DNA of 64,000 bases, taken from assembly GCA_964586595.1 (NCBI GenBank), contig CAZPHB010000009.1, forward strand, positions 1 through 64,000, read 5' to 3'. The translations under genes and the position numbers were made by a program. The notes under the pieces are model-generated. The model had not been told where the DNA came from and ran no database searches. It saw only the letters and a program-made list of their open reading frames with translations. Shown one piece after another: positions 16,406 to 26,243 of this stretch. Source of the DNA: REEB481 sp964586595. GTDB lineage: Bacteria > Bacteroidota > Bacteroidia > NS11-12g > UBA955. The number at the start of each line of letters is the position of its first letter. The first letter of the stretch is position 1.

Positions 16406-17026
16406 TTACCGTGCGAAATAAAGAAATAAAAACAAATAAATCCAAAGGAGGCCAACAAAGTGCCAATAGGTATTTGTGACCCGGATGAGGAACATCCGTT
16501 TGCGGTGCACTTTCAGGGCAAAACTCCTGATGAGGGTAAACATTAAGAGCAAAATCCCGCCGATAACGTGAAGGAAGTGGAATACGGTAACCACGTACAA
16601 AAATGAAGCACTGATGCCGCCGGCCATGTCTTCATGGGGAACGAACGGAAGTCCAATGGATGTCAGGTATTTCCAGCCGCTGTATTGAAGCGCACAAAAT
16701 GTGATGCCCAGCGCCAAAGTGGCGCCCAACATTATTTTGTTTTGGCTCAGTTCATCATTCTTTGCTGCCCTGAAAGCCAAAAACATGGTTACAGAACTTA
16801 CCGCAGCCGTGATGAGTGAATAGGTAAACTGAACAGGTAAATCGAATTGAATCCATTGGTTGTTCGCCAAGCCGTCTTTTCTGTGCAGGATGTAAGCGCT
16901 GGTGAAGGCGGCAAACAACATGATCGAGGCTACAATCAATAGCCATAAAATGAATTCTCGAGGGTTCATCCGAAAGGATGGCTCTTTGGGCTGGAACTTT
17001 AAGGGTTGCGTTGGTTGGGTTTGCAT
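16406..17026 (-). CDS. Second cytochrome c oxidase subunit III-like protein
   Basis: A 206-residue COX3 paralogue with five helices: REFILWLLIVASIMLFAAF, QYSGWKYL, a FHFLHVIGGI motif and VTNTYWHFVGLLWIYLF. It lacks the long loop of its neighbour. Tandem short and long subunit III genes are a usual feature of this operon type in Bacteroidota. Both probably join the same complex, though one could be regulatory; the sequence does not decide. Confidence 0.9.
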   Translation of the reverse strand: MQTQPTQPLKFQPKEPSFRMNPREFILWLLIVASIMLFAAFTSAYILHRKDGLANNQWIQFDLPVQFTYSLITAAVSSVTMFLAFRAAKNDELSQNKIMLGATLALGITFCALQYSGWKYLTSIGLPFVPHEDMAGGISASFLYVVTVFHFLHVIGGILLLMFTLIRSFALKVHRKRMFLIRVTNTYWHFVGLLWIYLFLFLYFAR

Positions 17027-17037
17027 GTGAATTCAGA

Positions 17038-17934
17038 TCAGCATATGATGAGTCCAATGAAGATCAGTGGACTGTATACCAGGGTTGTAAACATTAATTT
17101 TCGGGCATCGGGGGTGGCAAGACTCTGGTGTAGTTTCCATGCACGAAATAAAATGAGGGCACCGAGCGGCAAGGTGAACAGCAAATACCAAGGGCCCACC
17201 ATTTCCAAACTCAGCGGCAACAGACTCACCAAAATTAAAATCAGGGAATAAATGATTATTTGCAGGCTGCTGTTCTTGCTTCTGCCGTGAGGTGTGGGTA
17301 AGAGCCAGTATCCTGCTTCCTGGTAATCGTCGTGCAACATCCAGGCGATGCTCCAGAAATGGGGGAATTGCCAGAAGAACTGTAGTCCAAACAAAGTCAA
17401 TCCCATCATGTCTAACTGATCAGCACCGGCTGTCCACCCAATCAACGGTGGCAAAGCTCCGGGGAACGCGCCTACCAGCACACTCAAGGGGGTAATACCT
17501 TTCAACGGGGTGTATAAAAAGGCATAAAGGATTAGAGATAACAATCCCAACCAGGCCGAAAGGGGATTGCATACAAACCATAGGATCACAAAACCCAGCA
17601 ATGCGCTCAACAAACTGAACAACCTTGCGGAAGCATCGGTAATCCGTCCCATGGCAATGGGGCGTTTGCTGGTCCGCTTCATCTTCGCATCCTGTTCCTT
17701 TTCTATAAGCTGATTCAAACCGTTGGAAGCAGCAACACAGAAAAATCCACCGAATACAACGCCCAACGCCCGAAAAACACTGAAGTCGTGCTGGTCCAGA
17801 ACTTTTACGGCCACCAAATAACCGAATAATGCACTTCCGACCACAGATACGGTCAACCTGAACTTGATCAGTTGCAGGTAATCTTTAAATAAATGTCGTG
17901 CAGATGCACTCATGTCGGCGTCCTTATGCTGCAT
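17038..17934 (-). CDS. ctaB: Heme O synthase (protoheme IX farnesyltransferase)
   Basis: A 298-residue UbiA-family membrane enzyme that adds a farnesyl group to heme b to give heme o, the precursor of heme a. The prenyl-binding motif NGLNQLIEKEQDAKMKRT and the second motif YTPLKG are present, with about eight helices. The start is ATG 17934, which overlaps the ctaA stop by 11 bases, or ATG 17913 just after it. The product feeds CtaA, encoded immediately upstream. Confidence 0.94.
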   Translation of the reverse strand: MQHKDADMSASARHLFKDYLQLIKFRLTVSVVGSALFGYLVAVKVLDQHDFSVFRALGVVFGGFFCVAASNGLNQLIEKEQDAKMKRTSKRPIAMGRITDASARLFSLLSALLGFVILWFVCNPLSAWLGLLSLILYAFLYTPLKGITPLSVLVGAFPGALPPLIGWTAGADQLDMMGLTLFGLQFFWQFPHFWSIAWMLHDDYQEAGYWLLPTPHGRSKNSSLQIIIYSLILILVSLLPLSLEMVGPWYLLFTLPLGALILFRAWKLHQSLATPDARKLMFTTLVYSPLIFIGLIIC

Positions 17935-18988
17935 AACCCGTTTCACCGTTTTTTGTTTTACGCAAGGCCGAGAGCGCAAGGTAACACTGTATGCCGAAGC
18001 AGATACTTCCTAAAAGGATGTGTAAGGCCCTGGCAGCCATAGGGAAGGGGAACATGGTATTCAGTGCCCCGGTGCTGATTTGAAGCAAAAGTAAAACCAT
18101 CAGCACATGTTGCCAGCGGAAGTAAGCGTCAGACCGCTGCCGGTCTTGAAAACACTTCCACCAGATCCACGCATGGGCCGCCAATAACAAGATGCTCATG
18201 CCGCGATGTACCAAGAACAGCGTTCCCATGGCCTCCATATTCAGCCATCCGTTGGCCTGGATGAGCGCATTTTGGGTTTCCAGGAAATCAACGCGTTCCC
18301 GAACCAAAGCACCAAGACTTATTTGTACCAATGAGCCAACAGACAACAGCATCCATAAGCCAAATGAAGGCATCGGCTCAAATCTGTTCTTGCGTTCCTG
18401 CTGCCACATGACCGCAGCCATGAAACAGATGATGGCACCAAAACTCAGCATGAAATGTAAGCTGACCAGCCCGGGCAACAAATTTGTTACCACCACTTTA
18501 GAGCCTAACCATGCATTGAAAAATGTGAGTATAAAGCCTGCAAGGGTGAATCCGAACACGCGCGGATTGCTGCGTACATACTTAACGGAAAGCAACAGAA
18601 GTACCAGAACAAACAAACCTGTAAGTGCTCCGTACAGTCTGTTGATGTACTCAATCCATGCTTTCACCGGATTGAAAGGTTCGTGCGTGCGAAGACGCAG
18701 GTCTTTGCGTATTGCGGTAGCCTTTTCGCCCATGCCCAGTTGCTCCAGCAGCAAGGCGAACTTTTCCAGCTTTTCCGCTCGTTTGGCATTCAGCCTGCTT
18801 TCTGCATCTGCCGGAAGCTGGCATGCACAGGTGGGAGGTACCAAACGGTCAAAACATTTCGGCCAGTCCGGACAACCCATACCCGAGCCCGTTGAGCGAA
18901 CAATGCCTCCCAGCAGAATCAGTATAAAAACAGACAGGTAGGAAAGCCTTCCTACCTGTCTGAATAATCGATGTCTGTTCAACATCAT
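17924..18988 (-). CDS. ctaA: Heme A synthase
   Basis: A 354-residue COX15/CtaA protein with eight helices that oxidises heme o to heme a. The N-terminal motif GGIVRSTGSGMGCPDWPKCF and a Cys-rich loop (PPTCACQLP) are typical, and histidines sit in LVSLHFMLSFG, LVHRGMSILLLAAH and ALHILLG. A charged extracytoplasmic helix (ESRLNAKRAEKLEKF) follows the first loop. Together with ctaB it implies an a-type heme oxidase. Confidence 0.93.
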   Translation of the reverse strand: MMLNRHRLFRQVGRLSYLSVFILILLGGIVRSTGSGMGCPDWPKCFDRLVPPTCACQLPADAESRLNAKRAEKLEKFALLLEQLGMGEKATAIRKDLRLRTHEPFNPVKAWIEYINRLYGALTGLFVLVLLLLSVKYVRSNPRVFGFTLAGFILTFFNAWLGSKVVVTNLLPGLVSLHFMLSFGAIICFMAAVMWQQERKNRFEPMPSFGLWMLLSVGSLVQISLGALVRERVDFLETQNALIQANGWLNMEAMGTLFLVHRGMSILLLAAHAWIWWKCFQDRQRSDAYFRWQHVLMVLLLLQISTGALNTMFPFPMAARALHILLGSICFGIQCYLALSALRKTKNGETGYAA

Positions 18989-18999
18989 GGTTCTTGAAT

Positions 19000-20898
19000 T
19001 CAGCGCGGGCTGAAACCGAACACTTTTTTCAATGCGGAGAACAATACATTACCACCGGTTGCTGCGGGTGCTTCTTCGGTATGAACAGGTGCAGTTTTGG
19101 TTTTAGGTGCACCATGCCCGTGACCTTCGTCTTCACCGGGGATGTATTGAGGATAGTAATCTTCTTCACGGTCTTCACGGCTGTATTCGTAAGGGCCGCG
19201 ATATACTGTTGGAATTTCACCCGGCCAGTTGCCATGGATGTGCTCCACAGGGGTGGACCATTCAAGGGTGTTTGCCTTCCAGGGGTTGGCGGAACTTTTC
19301 TTGCCGCGGAAAATGCTGTAGAAGAAGTTCCACAGGAACAACACCTGAGCAAAGCCTGCAAGAATCGCGGCAACGGTAATCAGTTGGTTCACTTCCAACC
19401 ACACATTGAATTCAGGAATTACGCTGAATGCATAATAGCGGCGTGGCACACCGGCCAATCCCATGAAGTGCATTGGGAAGAATACCAGGTATGCTGCAAT
19501 GAAGGTTAGCCAGAAGTGGAAATAGCCAAGGGTGTTGTTCATCAAACGGCCAAACATTTTTGGGAACCAGTGGTAAATGCCACTAAACATTCCAAAGATG
19601 GCTGCAGAACCCATTACCAGGTGGAAGTGCGCTACCACGAAGTAACTGTCGTGCAGGTTGATGTCCAAGGCGGCATTACCCAGATAAATACCGGTAAGAC
19701 CGCCGGAGATGAAGAATGAAACCAGGCCAATGGCAAACAACATGGCCGGGGTGAATTGAATGTTGCCGCGCCACAACGTGGTGAGGTAGTTGAATACCTT
19801 AACAGCCGAAGGCACCGCGATTACCAAAGTGAGGAACATGAATACCGAACCAAGGAACGGATTCATTCCTGTGATGAACATGTGGTGACCCCATACGATG
19901 AATGAAAGCACAGAGATGCCCATCAGCGAAATAACCATGGCGGTATATCCAAAAATGGGTTTCCTTGCGTTGGTGGCAATAACTTCTGAGGTGATGCCCA
20001 ATGCAGGCATCAAGATGATGTACACTTCGGGGTGGCCAAGGAACCAGAACAAGTGCTGGTAAAGGATTGGACTTCCACCTACGTTCTCCAGAGCACCAAC
20101 TCCGTTCAGCCAAATGTCGCTGAGGTAGAATGATGTTCCGAAGCTGCGGTCAAAAATCAGGAACAGCGCTGCGCCCAACAATACAGGGAATGAAAGCAGA
20201 CCCAGAATGGCTGTGAAGAAAAATGCCCAAATGGTCAAAGGAAGCCTGTTCATGCTCATGCCTTTGGTACGCATGTTCAACACGGTGCTGATGTAGTTGA
20301 TGCCACCCAGCAACGAGGAAACGATGAACAATGCGATGGCAACGAGCCATAATGTCATTCCGAATCCCGAACCTGGCATGGCCTTTTCCAGCGCACTCAG
20401 TGGAGGATAAACCGTCCATCCGGCAGATGCAGGACCGGTTTCCACAAAGAAGCTCCAGCAAAGTACCAGTGAAGACAAAAAGAAGAACCAGTAACTCAGC
20501 ATGTTCATGAATGGGGATGCCATGTCTCTGGCTCCACATTGTAATGGAATTAACAGGTTGCTAAATGTTCCGGACAAACCCGCGGTAAGCACGTAGAACA
20601 CCATAATGGTTCCGTGAATGGTTACCAGGGCCATGTAGAAGTTCGCGTCAAGTATTCCGCCCTTTGCCCAACGGCCCAGGAGCATTTCCAGAATCGCAAA
20701 TTTTTGATCCGGCCATGCCAATTGAAGGCGGAACAAAATAGACATAACCATGCCAATAACCCCCATCACAATTCCCGTAATCAGGAATTGACGGCTGATC
20801 ATTTTGTGGTCGGTACTGAAAATGTATTTACGGATGAAACTCTCGTGATGATGCTCATGAGCATCTGCGTGTACGCCGTGTGCTGCTGCGGTACTCAT
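19000..20898 (-). CDS. ctaD: Cytochrome c oxidase subunit I
   Basis: The 632-residue catalytic subunit with twelve helices: it reduces O2 to water and pumps protons. Visible residues are the heme a ligand His in TIHGTIM (H95), the CuB His and cross-linked Tyr in GHPEVY (H289, Y293), the CuB pair in WGHHMFITGM, and heme ligands in HDSYFVVAHFH. The N-terminus is His-rich and the C-terminal ~80 residues form a soluble tail. The GHPEVY motif without substitutions points to an A-type heme-copper oxidase. Confidence 0.97.
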   Translation of the reverse strand: MSTAAAHGVHADAHEHHHESFIRKYIFSTDHKMISRQFLITGIVMGVIGMVMSILFRLQLAWPDQKFAILEMLLGRWAKGGILDANFYMALVTIHGTIMVFYVLTAGLSGTFSNLLIPLQCGARDMASPFMNMLSYWFFFLSSLVLCWSFFVETGPASAGWTVYPPLSALEKAMPGSGFGMTLWLVAIALFIVSSLLGGINYISTVLNMRTKGMSMNRLPLTIWAFFFTAILGLLSFPVLLGAALFLIFDRSFGTSFYLSDIWLNGVGALENVGGSPILYQHLFWFLGHPEVYIILMPALGITSEVIATNARKPIFGYTAMVISLMGISVLSFIVWGHHMFITGMNPFLGSVFMFLTLVIAVPSAVKVFNYLTTLWRGNIQFTPAMLFAIGLVSFFISGGLTGIYLGNAALDINLHDSYFVVAHFHLVMGSAAIFGMFSGIYHWFPKMFGRLMNNTLGYFHFWLTFIAAYLVFFPMHFMGLAGVPRRYYAFSVIPEFNVWLEVNQLITVAAILAGFAQVLFLWNFFYSIFRGKKSSANPWKANTLEWSTPVEHIHGNWPGEIPTVYRGPYEYSREDREEDYYPQYIPGEDEGHGHGAPKTKTAPVHTEEAPAATGGNVLFSALKKVFGFSPR

Positions 20899-20931
20899 CT
20901 CGTTTTGTTTTTGTTAGAAATGGATTTTAGG

Positions 20932-22425
20932 TTAATGTCCCATTGCCAGTGAAGGCCTGGTGTTGTTGTTTTTTGCAGTTTTGGGAGTTGCCGTGGTATC
21001 GTTGCCATTTGAGGGCACAGATGGAACTTCGGGCTGAACAGGTTCAATCACGCGCTTCTGTTTGTCTATCCAGGCGTTGTATTCTGATTCAGTTTCTACA
21101 ACCACCTTGATTTTCATGTTGTAATGCGCGCTTCCGCAAATCTTCGCACAGAATAGATAGAACTGGAACTCAGGGTTCTTCAATTCATCCTGCATCTGTT
21201 TGGTTGTTTTGGTTGGCGTGAATGTGAAGGAAGTGGTCATCCCGGGAACCACGTTCATTTGAGAACGGAAGTGAGGCATGTACGCACTGTGGATCACATC
21301 GCGTGCGCGGTATTTGAACGTGTAAGGCTGATCCTTGATTAGGTGTATTTCGGTGGTGATTTTATCGTCGTTGGCCGCCTCGTTAAACAGGTCTTGGTTG
21401 CCAAGGGATGCATTGATTCGTTGAATTTGAACGCCTTTCCGCTTCATCATCTTGCGCAGTTCGGAAGCCTTGTTGCCATTTCTGATGTCTTCCAGTTCCT
21501 GAACCAAATCTGTGTAGGCTTTACCATCAGCCGCGAGGCTCATTTTTGAGAGGTCTTCAGCCTTCTTCTTCAAAATAGCTGACAAGTTCCTCAGGTCGTT
21601 CCCCAAACGATGGGTATCGGCCGCCAGTGTGTCGCGCAAGGCAATGACGGTGGGTTTGATGGCCAATCCCAATTCATTGGTGGCCGGATCGATAAAATTG
21701 AAGTTTGCTTCCCCAAATTTGTTGTCTTCACCGGCATAACGGGCCTTCCATCCAAACTGGTATCCGAATACTTCGATTTGTTTGGCTTTGGGCTCGGGGG
21801 TTTGGGTGATCGCATGCCAGGTTGAATAACCGCGCAACACCAGGAAGGTGAGCACAATGGCTGGAATTACCGTCCAGATTACTTCAAGTTGGTTGTTGTG
21901 GAAGTAATAAGCCGCTTTGCGTCCTTCCTTTGTTCTGTATTTGAAAAGGAACCAGAACAGCAACACTTCAGTAATCACGAAAACTGCAAATGTGAATCCA
22001 AAGGTCCAATTGAACATGTTGTCGATGCTGTCACCGTGTTTGCTGGCAGCATCGGGTAAAAGGTATCTGCCGTGGTAAACCAGCTCGTAAGCCACACCAG
22101 CTCCGCCGGCAACCAGGATGATGATGGAAAGCCAGGCATTCACCTTGGTCCAGTTGATTACGGTGCGTCCGGTAAGTTTTTCACTTGCGGCACCAACATT
22201 GAAGATGTACACGATGACCAGCAATACCAGGGCAGCAAGTACCCAATAGGCGTAGTACACAAGGTCAGCGGTGGAAAGAGAAAACTCTTTGGGTGCCGGG
22301 ATTACATCACTGGCCGGGTCTGCCTGAGCAAACACGGAGATTGGTGCAAGGGTTGCAGTCAGCAACAGCGCAGCAAGCAGCAACAGCTTTGCGCCTGACC
22401 ATCCGAACTTCATTTTTTTCATCAC
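20932..22425 (-). CDS. ctaC: Cytochrome c oxidase subunit II with extended N-terminus and helical insertion
   Basis: A 497-residue subunit that takes electrons at its periplasmic CuA centre. The ligands are visible: H379 (DVIHSAYMPHF), then C426, C430, H434 and M437 in CAKICGSAHYNM. A signal peptide and four helices (two beyond the classic hairpin) precede the cupredoxin domain. Between the first cupredoxin strands and the CuA half there is a charged helical insertion (~residues 255-352; LRDTLAAD, AILKKKAEDL, LVQELEDIRN) absent from classic subunit II. No cytochrome c domain follows, so it is not of the fused caa3 form. First gene of the operon, with a -7 box at 22467-22460. Confidence 0.93.
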   Translation of the reverse strand: MMKKMKFGWSGAKLLLLAALLLTATLAPISVFAQADPASDVIPAPKEFSLSTADLVYYAYWVLAALVLLVIVYIFNVGAASEKLTGRTVINWTKVNAWLSIIILVAGGAGVAYELVYHGRYLLPDAASKHGDSIDNMFNWTFGFTFAVFVITEVLLFWFLFKYRTKEGRKAAYYFHNNQLEVIWTVIPAIVLTFLVLRGYSTWHAITQTPEPKAKQIEVFGYQFGWKARYAGEDNKFGEANFNFIDPATNELGLAIKPTVIALRDTLAADTHRLGNDLRNLSAILKKKAEDLSKMSLAADGKAYTDLVQELEDIRNGNKASELRKMMKRKGVQIQRINASLGNQDLFNEAANDDKITTEIHLIKDQPYTFKYRARDVIHSAYMPHFRSQMNVVPGMTTSFTFTPTKTTKQMQDELKNPEFQFYLFCAKICGSAHYNMKIKVVVETESEYNAWIDKQKRVIEPVQPEVPSVPSNGNDTTATPKTAKNNNTRPSLAMGH

Positions 22426-22459
22426 AGGACGATTGATTATGAGGCTTTTTTACCGGCTG

Positions 22460-22467
22460 CAAATTTA
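22460..22467 (-). promoter_or_regulatory. -7 box TAAATTTG for the oxidase operon
   Basis: On the minus strand TAAATTTG fits TAnnTTTG, 34 bases before the subunit II start. The -33 region has no good TTG. It probably drives the eleven-gene run down to 13435. Confidence 0.55.
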
Positions 22468-22519
22468 TGCGGTGGCCCGATTAAACCTAAAGCAAAAAGA
22501 AAAAAAATCCACAGTGCAG

Positions 22520-23251
22520 TCAACCCACCTGCTGCCCCTTTGATTCCTTCAGATTCCTGATTCTTCCCTTTTGAAAAAGAGGAAGAACCGGCGCTGTGTT
22601 CATCCGCAAACACACCTCAATATCTGATTCCCTTTGGAGGTGTCTGAATCGTTGGGCATGTGAGGCATGTTCCAAAAAGGAAACCGGTTGGTCCTTATGT
22701 GAATGCCATAGATGCATGGCCGCCAGAGTAGCATCACAGTTGCCGGGGAAATGTGGCAGCAGTTGTGCAGCCAGGGCTCCGGCGTAAAATGTGTCTTCAA
22801 GGTTGAATTTATCCTTCCATCCCGCGCAAAAGAGCATCACAGGCTTATGTTCTTGGATGAGGTAGTTGGCAAGGACGTTGATGTTCAGGAAACTGCCGGC
22901 AAAAACCTGATGTGCAGCTGCGCTCATGAGCAAACAGCGGGTGCCATTTGTGGTGGTAAGGGCGATTTTCTTGCCTGAAACCAATGCCCTTTGGTAATCC
23001 TGTGGGGCATTTCCCAATTCAAAACCGGGCACCGTCATGCCGTCGCGTTCGGCCGCACAGAGGTAACCCTGTGCACGGAATTCAAGCGCTTCATCCGGGC
23101 TTGCGGTGGTCACAATTTCTTCGGCTCCCTGGTGCAGCGCCGCGCAAATGGTTGAAGTTGCCCTGAGGATGTCAATCACCACCACGATTTTCGATTCAAT
23201 TCCGGCTTGGTGCAGCGGAAACAGGGCAGGAGAAAGTACAGTTTCAAGCAT
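22520..23251 (-). CDS. comB: 2-phosphosulfolactate phosphatase (ComB family)
   Basis: A 243-residue protein of the ComB family (VVVIDILRATSTICAAL, TTNGTRCL, LCAAERDG, CAGWKDKFNLEDTFYAG). ComB removes phosphate from 2-phosphosulfolactate in coenzyme M synthesis; in bacteria it may serve sulfolactate or sulfonate metabolism. No other sulfonate gene is nearby, so the local pathway is unknown. ATG 23251 gives the family-like start; the frame is open further upstream. It is divergent from the thiolase gene. Confidence 0.85.
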   Translation of the reverse strand: MLETVLSPALFPLHQAGIESKIVVVIDILRATSTICAALHQGAEEIVTTASPDEALEFRAQGYLCAAERDGMTVPGFELGNAPQDYQRALVSGKKIALTTTNGTRCLLMSAAAHQVFAGSFLNINVLANYLIQEHKPVMLFCAGWKDKFNLEDTFYAGALAAQLLPHFPGNCDATLAAMHLWHSHKDQPVSFLEHASHAQRFRHLQRESDIEVCLRMNTAPVLPLFQKGRIRNLKESKGQQVG

Positions 23252-23367
23252 GGGCAGCTGCGAAATTACATCTTTCGGTGCAGTCCGTTCCCGGCCGTGA
23301 GGAAAAGGCCATGCCTCCCGAAACAAGTTAGGCGCACAGGTTGTAATTTCGCGGCAATTAATCGACC

Positions 23368-24552
23368 ATGAACAACGACGTAGTGATTGCCGCTGCCGTG
23401 CGGACGCCAATGGGCAGTTTTAACGGTTCCCTAGCCTCTGTTTCTGCCACCCGACTTGGTGCTGTTGCCATCCGCGCTGCCATTGAAAAAGCGGGTATTG
23501 ATGCTTCCCTGGTACAGGAAGTGTTCATGGGTTCAGTGCTGCAAGCCGGATTGGGACAGGCTCCTGCCAGGCAGGCCGCACGTTATGCAGGACTCAGCGA
23601 TACTACACCCTGTACCACCATCAATAAAGTGTGCGCCAGTGGAATGAAAGCAGTGGCGCTTGCCGTGCAAAGCATCATGCTTGGCCATCAGGATATTGTG
23701 GTTGCCGGTGGCATGGAGAACATGAGCCAGGTACCACACTACCTGCCAGGTTCGCGCTCAGGGTTTAAGTACGGCAGCATTACCATGCTCGACGGATTGC
23801 AATATGATGGCCTCACAGATGTGTACAGCGGTACCATGATGGGGAATTGTGCGGAATTGTGCGCAGCTGAATACAACATCAGCAGGGAAGCTCAGGATGC
23901 CTTTGCCATTGAAAGCTATCAGCGCAGCGCCAAAGCCTGGAGTGAAGGTAAGTTTGCTCAGGAAGTTGTTCCCGTTGAAATTCCTCAGAAATCTGGTGAG
24001 TCTAAGTGGGTTACGGAAGATGAAGAATACAAGAATGTGCGTTTCGAAAAAATCCCAGCCCTGAAACCGGTGTTCCAAAAAGACGGTACGATTACCGCTG
24101 CCAATGCAAGTACCATGAACGATGGAGCTGCAGCACTGGTGCTGATGAGCAAGGCCAAGGCCGAAGCATTGGGAGTGAAGCCGCTGGGATACATCCGCGG
24201 TTTTGCTGATGCAGAACAGGCCCCCGAATGGTTCACCACCTCGCCCAGTAAAGCGCTGCCTCTGGCTATTGAACGCTCAGGCTTGACTCAAAACGACATT
24301 TCTTACTGGGAATTGAATGAAGCATTTTCTGTAGTAGGACTGGCAAACAATAAAATCCTCGGACTCAATCCTGATACCGTAAATGTGCATGGAGGCGCCG
24401 TTTCCCTGGGCCATCCGCTTGGTGCTTCAGGTGCGCGTATCCTGGTTACGCTGTTGCATGTTTTGCACGACCGCAAGGCGCGTTACGGCGCTGCCGGTAT
24501 CTGCAATGGCGGCGGCGGTGCCAGTGCCATGGTCCTTGAAGCACTCGTTTGA
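23368..24552 (+). CDS. Acetyl-CoA C-acetyltransferase (thiolase)
   Basis: A 394-residue thiolase. The active-site Cys is C89 in NKVCASGMKA, with the His in SLGHPLGASGAR and the second Cys in GICNGGGGASA. The sequence (RTPMGSFNGSLA) is of the biosynthetic/acetoacetyl-CoA type, which condenses two acetyl-CoA or cleaves acetoacetyl-CoA. Neighbours do not place it in a specific pathway. It could act in ketone-body, branched-chain or fatty-acid metabolism; the carboxyltransferase at 38.5 kb would be compatible with leucine breakdown. Confidence 0.94.
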   Translation: MNNDVVIAAAVRTPMGSFNGSLASVSATRLGAVAIRAAIEKAGIDASLVQEVFMGSVLQAGLGQAPARQAARYAGLSDTTPCTTINKVCASGMKAVALAVQSIMLGHQDIVVAGGMENMSQVPHYLPGSRSGFKYGSITMLDGLQYDGLTDVYSGTMMGNCAELCAAEYNISREAQDAFAIESYQRSAKAWSEGKFAQEVVPVEIPQKSGESKWVTEDEEYKNVRFEKIPALKPVFQKDGTITAANASTMNDGAAALVLMSKAKAEALGVKPLGYIRGFADAEQAPEWFTTSPSKALPLAIERSGLTQNDISYWELNEAFSVVGLANNKILGLNPDTVNVHGGAVSLGHPLGASGARILVTLLHVLHDRKARYGAAGICNGGGGASAMVLEALV

Positions 24553-24623
24553 TCGACACGAACAGCTTCACCTGCCCGTCGGCCTGCGTGCAATTTTTTT
24601 TCAGTCTGTTCAGTTACCATAAC

Positions 24624-25490
24624 ATGAAATCTTTGTTCGTCTTGCTCCTAACTCTTGGCACCGCGCATGAAGTGCTGCAGGCCAGGGATACAACAGGTTT
24701 TTTCGCCTTTCAGCAGCAGGAACAGCGTTTAAGTGCATTATCACGACAGTTCATTGCCGGAAAAACGGATGCAGTTCGCCGCGCTTCAGCCCTAAAAGTT
24801 TATGAGGATTTAGGCAACGTTTTGGCTGCACCCAATTCATGGAATTACCCCTTCGACACCTTGCGTCAAGCAGCGGTTTCCGTGCTTACAGCCAAAGATG
24901 GATTGTGTCGTTTGTTCACTTGGAATCTGATTTTGAAGGACGGCAAACACTTGTATTTTGGCTATGTGCAGTACAAAATCAGGAAGGAATGGAAACTCGA
25001 GGCCTTATTAGATACGGTACGTACGAAAATCCCGGACCTGGAATATGCGGAAACGGATGCATCCCGTTGGCCTGGAGCCTTGTACTACACCCTGGAACCG
25101 TTCAGGTTCAAGAAGAAAAACTATTACCTCTTGCTCGGCTATGATGGCGCCGATGCGCGAACCAACCGTAAAATCCTGGATGTGCTTAACCTGAATCAGG
25201 GTGACGGTGTTTTATTCGGTTTGCCTGTTTTTAGAAGGAAAGAAGGCGATTTTGAACCCAAACTGCGCTGGGTGGCCGAAGCAGCAGAACAGGCAGTGAT
25301 TAGTTTTCGCTACGAACCGGCCCGCAACATCATCGTGTTGAGTGAACTGGCCAAAGCATTCGAAAATTCACCCGATGATCCATCCTTTATGGTACCCAGC
25401 GGCGATTACCACTATTTCGCCCGAGACAATAAAGGATATTGGGTATTTCATCCCTTGCTGACCGATTTCGATTTCGGCAAAAGGCGCTGA
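24624..25490 (+). CDS. Exported protein of unknown function
   Basis: A 288-residue protein beginning with a signal peptide (MKSLFVLLLTLGTAHEVLQA). The mature part is mixed, with YFGYVQYKIRKEW, YYTLEPFRFKKKNYYLLLGYDG and a C-terminal KGYWVFHPLLTDFDFG. I recognise no domain with confidence; it resembles conserved Bacteroidota hypotheticals. ATG 24624 is chosen for the signal peptide. Only seven bases separate it from the convergent methyltransferase gene. Confidence 0.7.
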   Translation: MKSLFVLLLTLGTAHEVLQARDTTGFFAFQQQEQRLSALSRQFIAGKTDAVRRASALKVYEDLGNVLAAPNSWNYPFDTLRQAAVSVLTAKDGLCRLFTWNLILKDGKHLYFGYVQYKIRKEWKLEALLDTVRTKIPDLEYAETDASRWPGALYYTLEPFRFKKKNYYLLLGYDGADARTNRKILDVLNLNQGDGVLFGLPVFRRKEGDFEPKLRWVAEAAEQAVISFRYEPARNIIVLSELAKAFENSPDDPSFMVPSGDYHYFARDNKGYWVFHPLLTDFDFGKRR

Positions 25491-25497
25491 TGGTCCA

Positions 25498-26220
25498 TTA
25501 GCCTACGCATCGATCCAGCACCAGTGCGGTGGCGATGGCGGCATTCAAGCTTTCTGCATGGCCAAACCTTGGAATGGTAATGGCCTCCTCAACCTCTGCC
25601 ATCACTTCGTGAGAAATGCCATGTGATTCACTGCCAATAACCACCACATAGCGCTCTGGAAAACGCATGGTTCGGATGTTCATTCCGTTCAGTGTGCAGC
25701 CATACACCGGAAGTTGTGCTTCCTTCAGCATCGCGGGCAGGTTGCCGTAATGGCATTGTATCCTCAGGAATGAGCCCATGCTGGCTTGAAGGGTCTTGGG
25801 ATTGAAGGCATCGGTACAGTCTTCCGACAAAAGCAACTGATTCATGCCGTACCAATCGGCAATGCGCATGATGGTTCCCAAATTTCCCGGATCGCGAATT
25901 CCATCCAGGGCCAAAATAGGGCCCATGCATGAAGTTGCATCCCATGCCGGCCAGTGGGGAATTTCCACCACAGCCATGATTCCGGGCGGGGTTTCCATAC
26001 TGCTCAGTCGCTCCATGTCTTTCTTGCTGAGCATGGAAACCGGGACTTCGCCGGTGTCAACAGGCAGGTGCTCTGTAACCAAAATCTGATGCACGGTTAA
26101 TGAAGATGCAAGCAGCTCTGTAACAGATTTTACACCCTCAACCAGAAACAGACCGTATTTTTGTCTGAACTTTTTCAGCTTCAGGCTGCTGAAGCGTTTG
26201 ATTTCAGATTGAGATGTCAT
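25498..26220 (-). CDS. SpoU/TrmH-family RNA 2'-O-methyltransferase
   Basis: A 240-residue SPOUT methyltransferase. The N-terminal substrate-binding part (residues ~1-85; FSSLKLKKFRQKYGLFLVEG) precedes the knot domain with LDGIRDPGNLGTIMRIADW, VVVIGSESHGIS and the C-terminal IPRFGHAESLNAAIATA. It methylates a ribose in rRNA or tRNA; the target cannot be told from sequence. ATG 26220 gives the standard start. Its start region overlaps the 5' side of the divergent tamL gene. Confidence 0.92.
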   Translation of the reverse strand: MTSQSEIKRFSSLKLKKFRQKYGLFLVEGVKSVTELLASSLTVHQILVTEHLPVDTGEVPVSMLSKKDMERLSSMETPPGIMAVVEIPHWPAWDATSCMGPILALDGIRDPGNLGTIMRIADWYGMNQLLLSEDCTDAFNPKTLQASMGSFLRIQCHYGNLPAMLKEAQLPVYGCTLNGMNIRTMRFPERYVVVIGSESHGISHEVMAEVEEAITIPRFGHAESLNAAIATALVLDRCVG

Positions 26221-26243
26221 ATACCCGGCGCGAATATCCGAAT

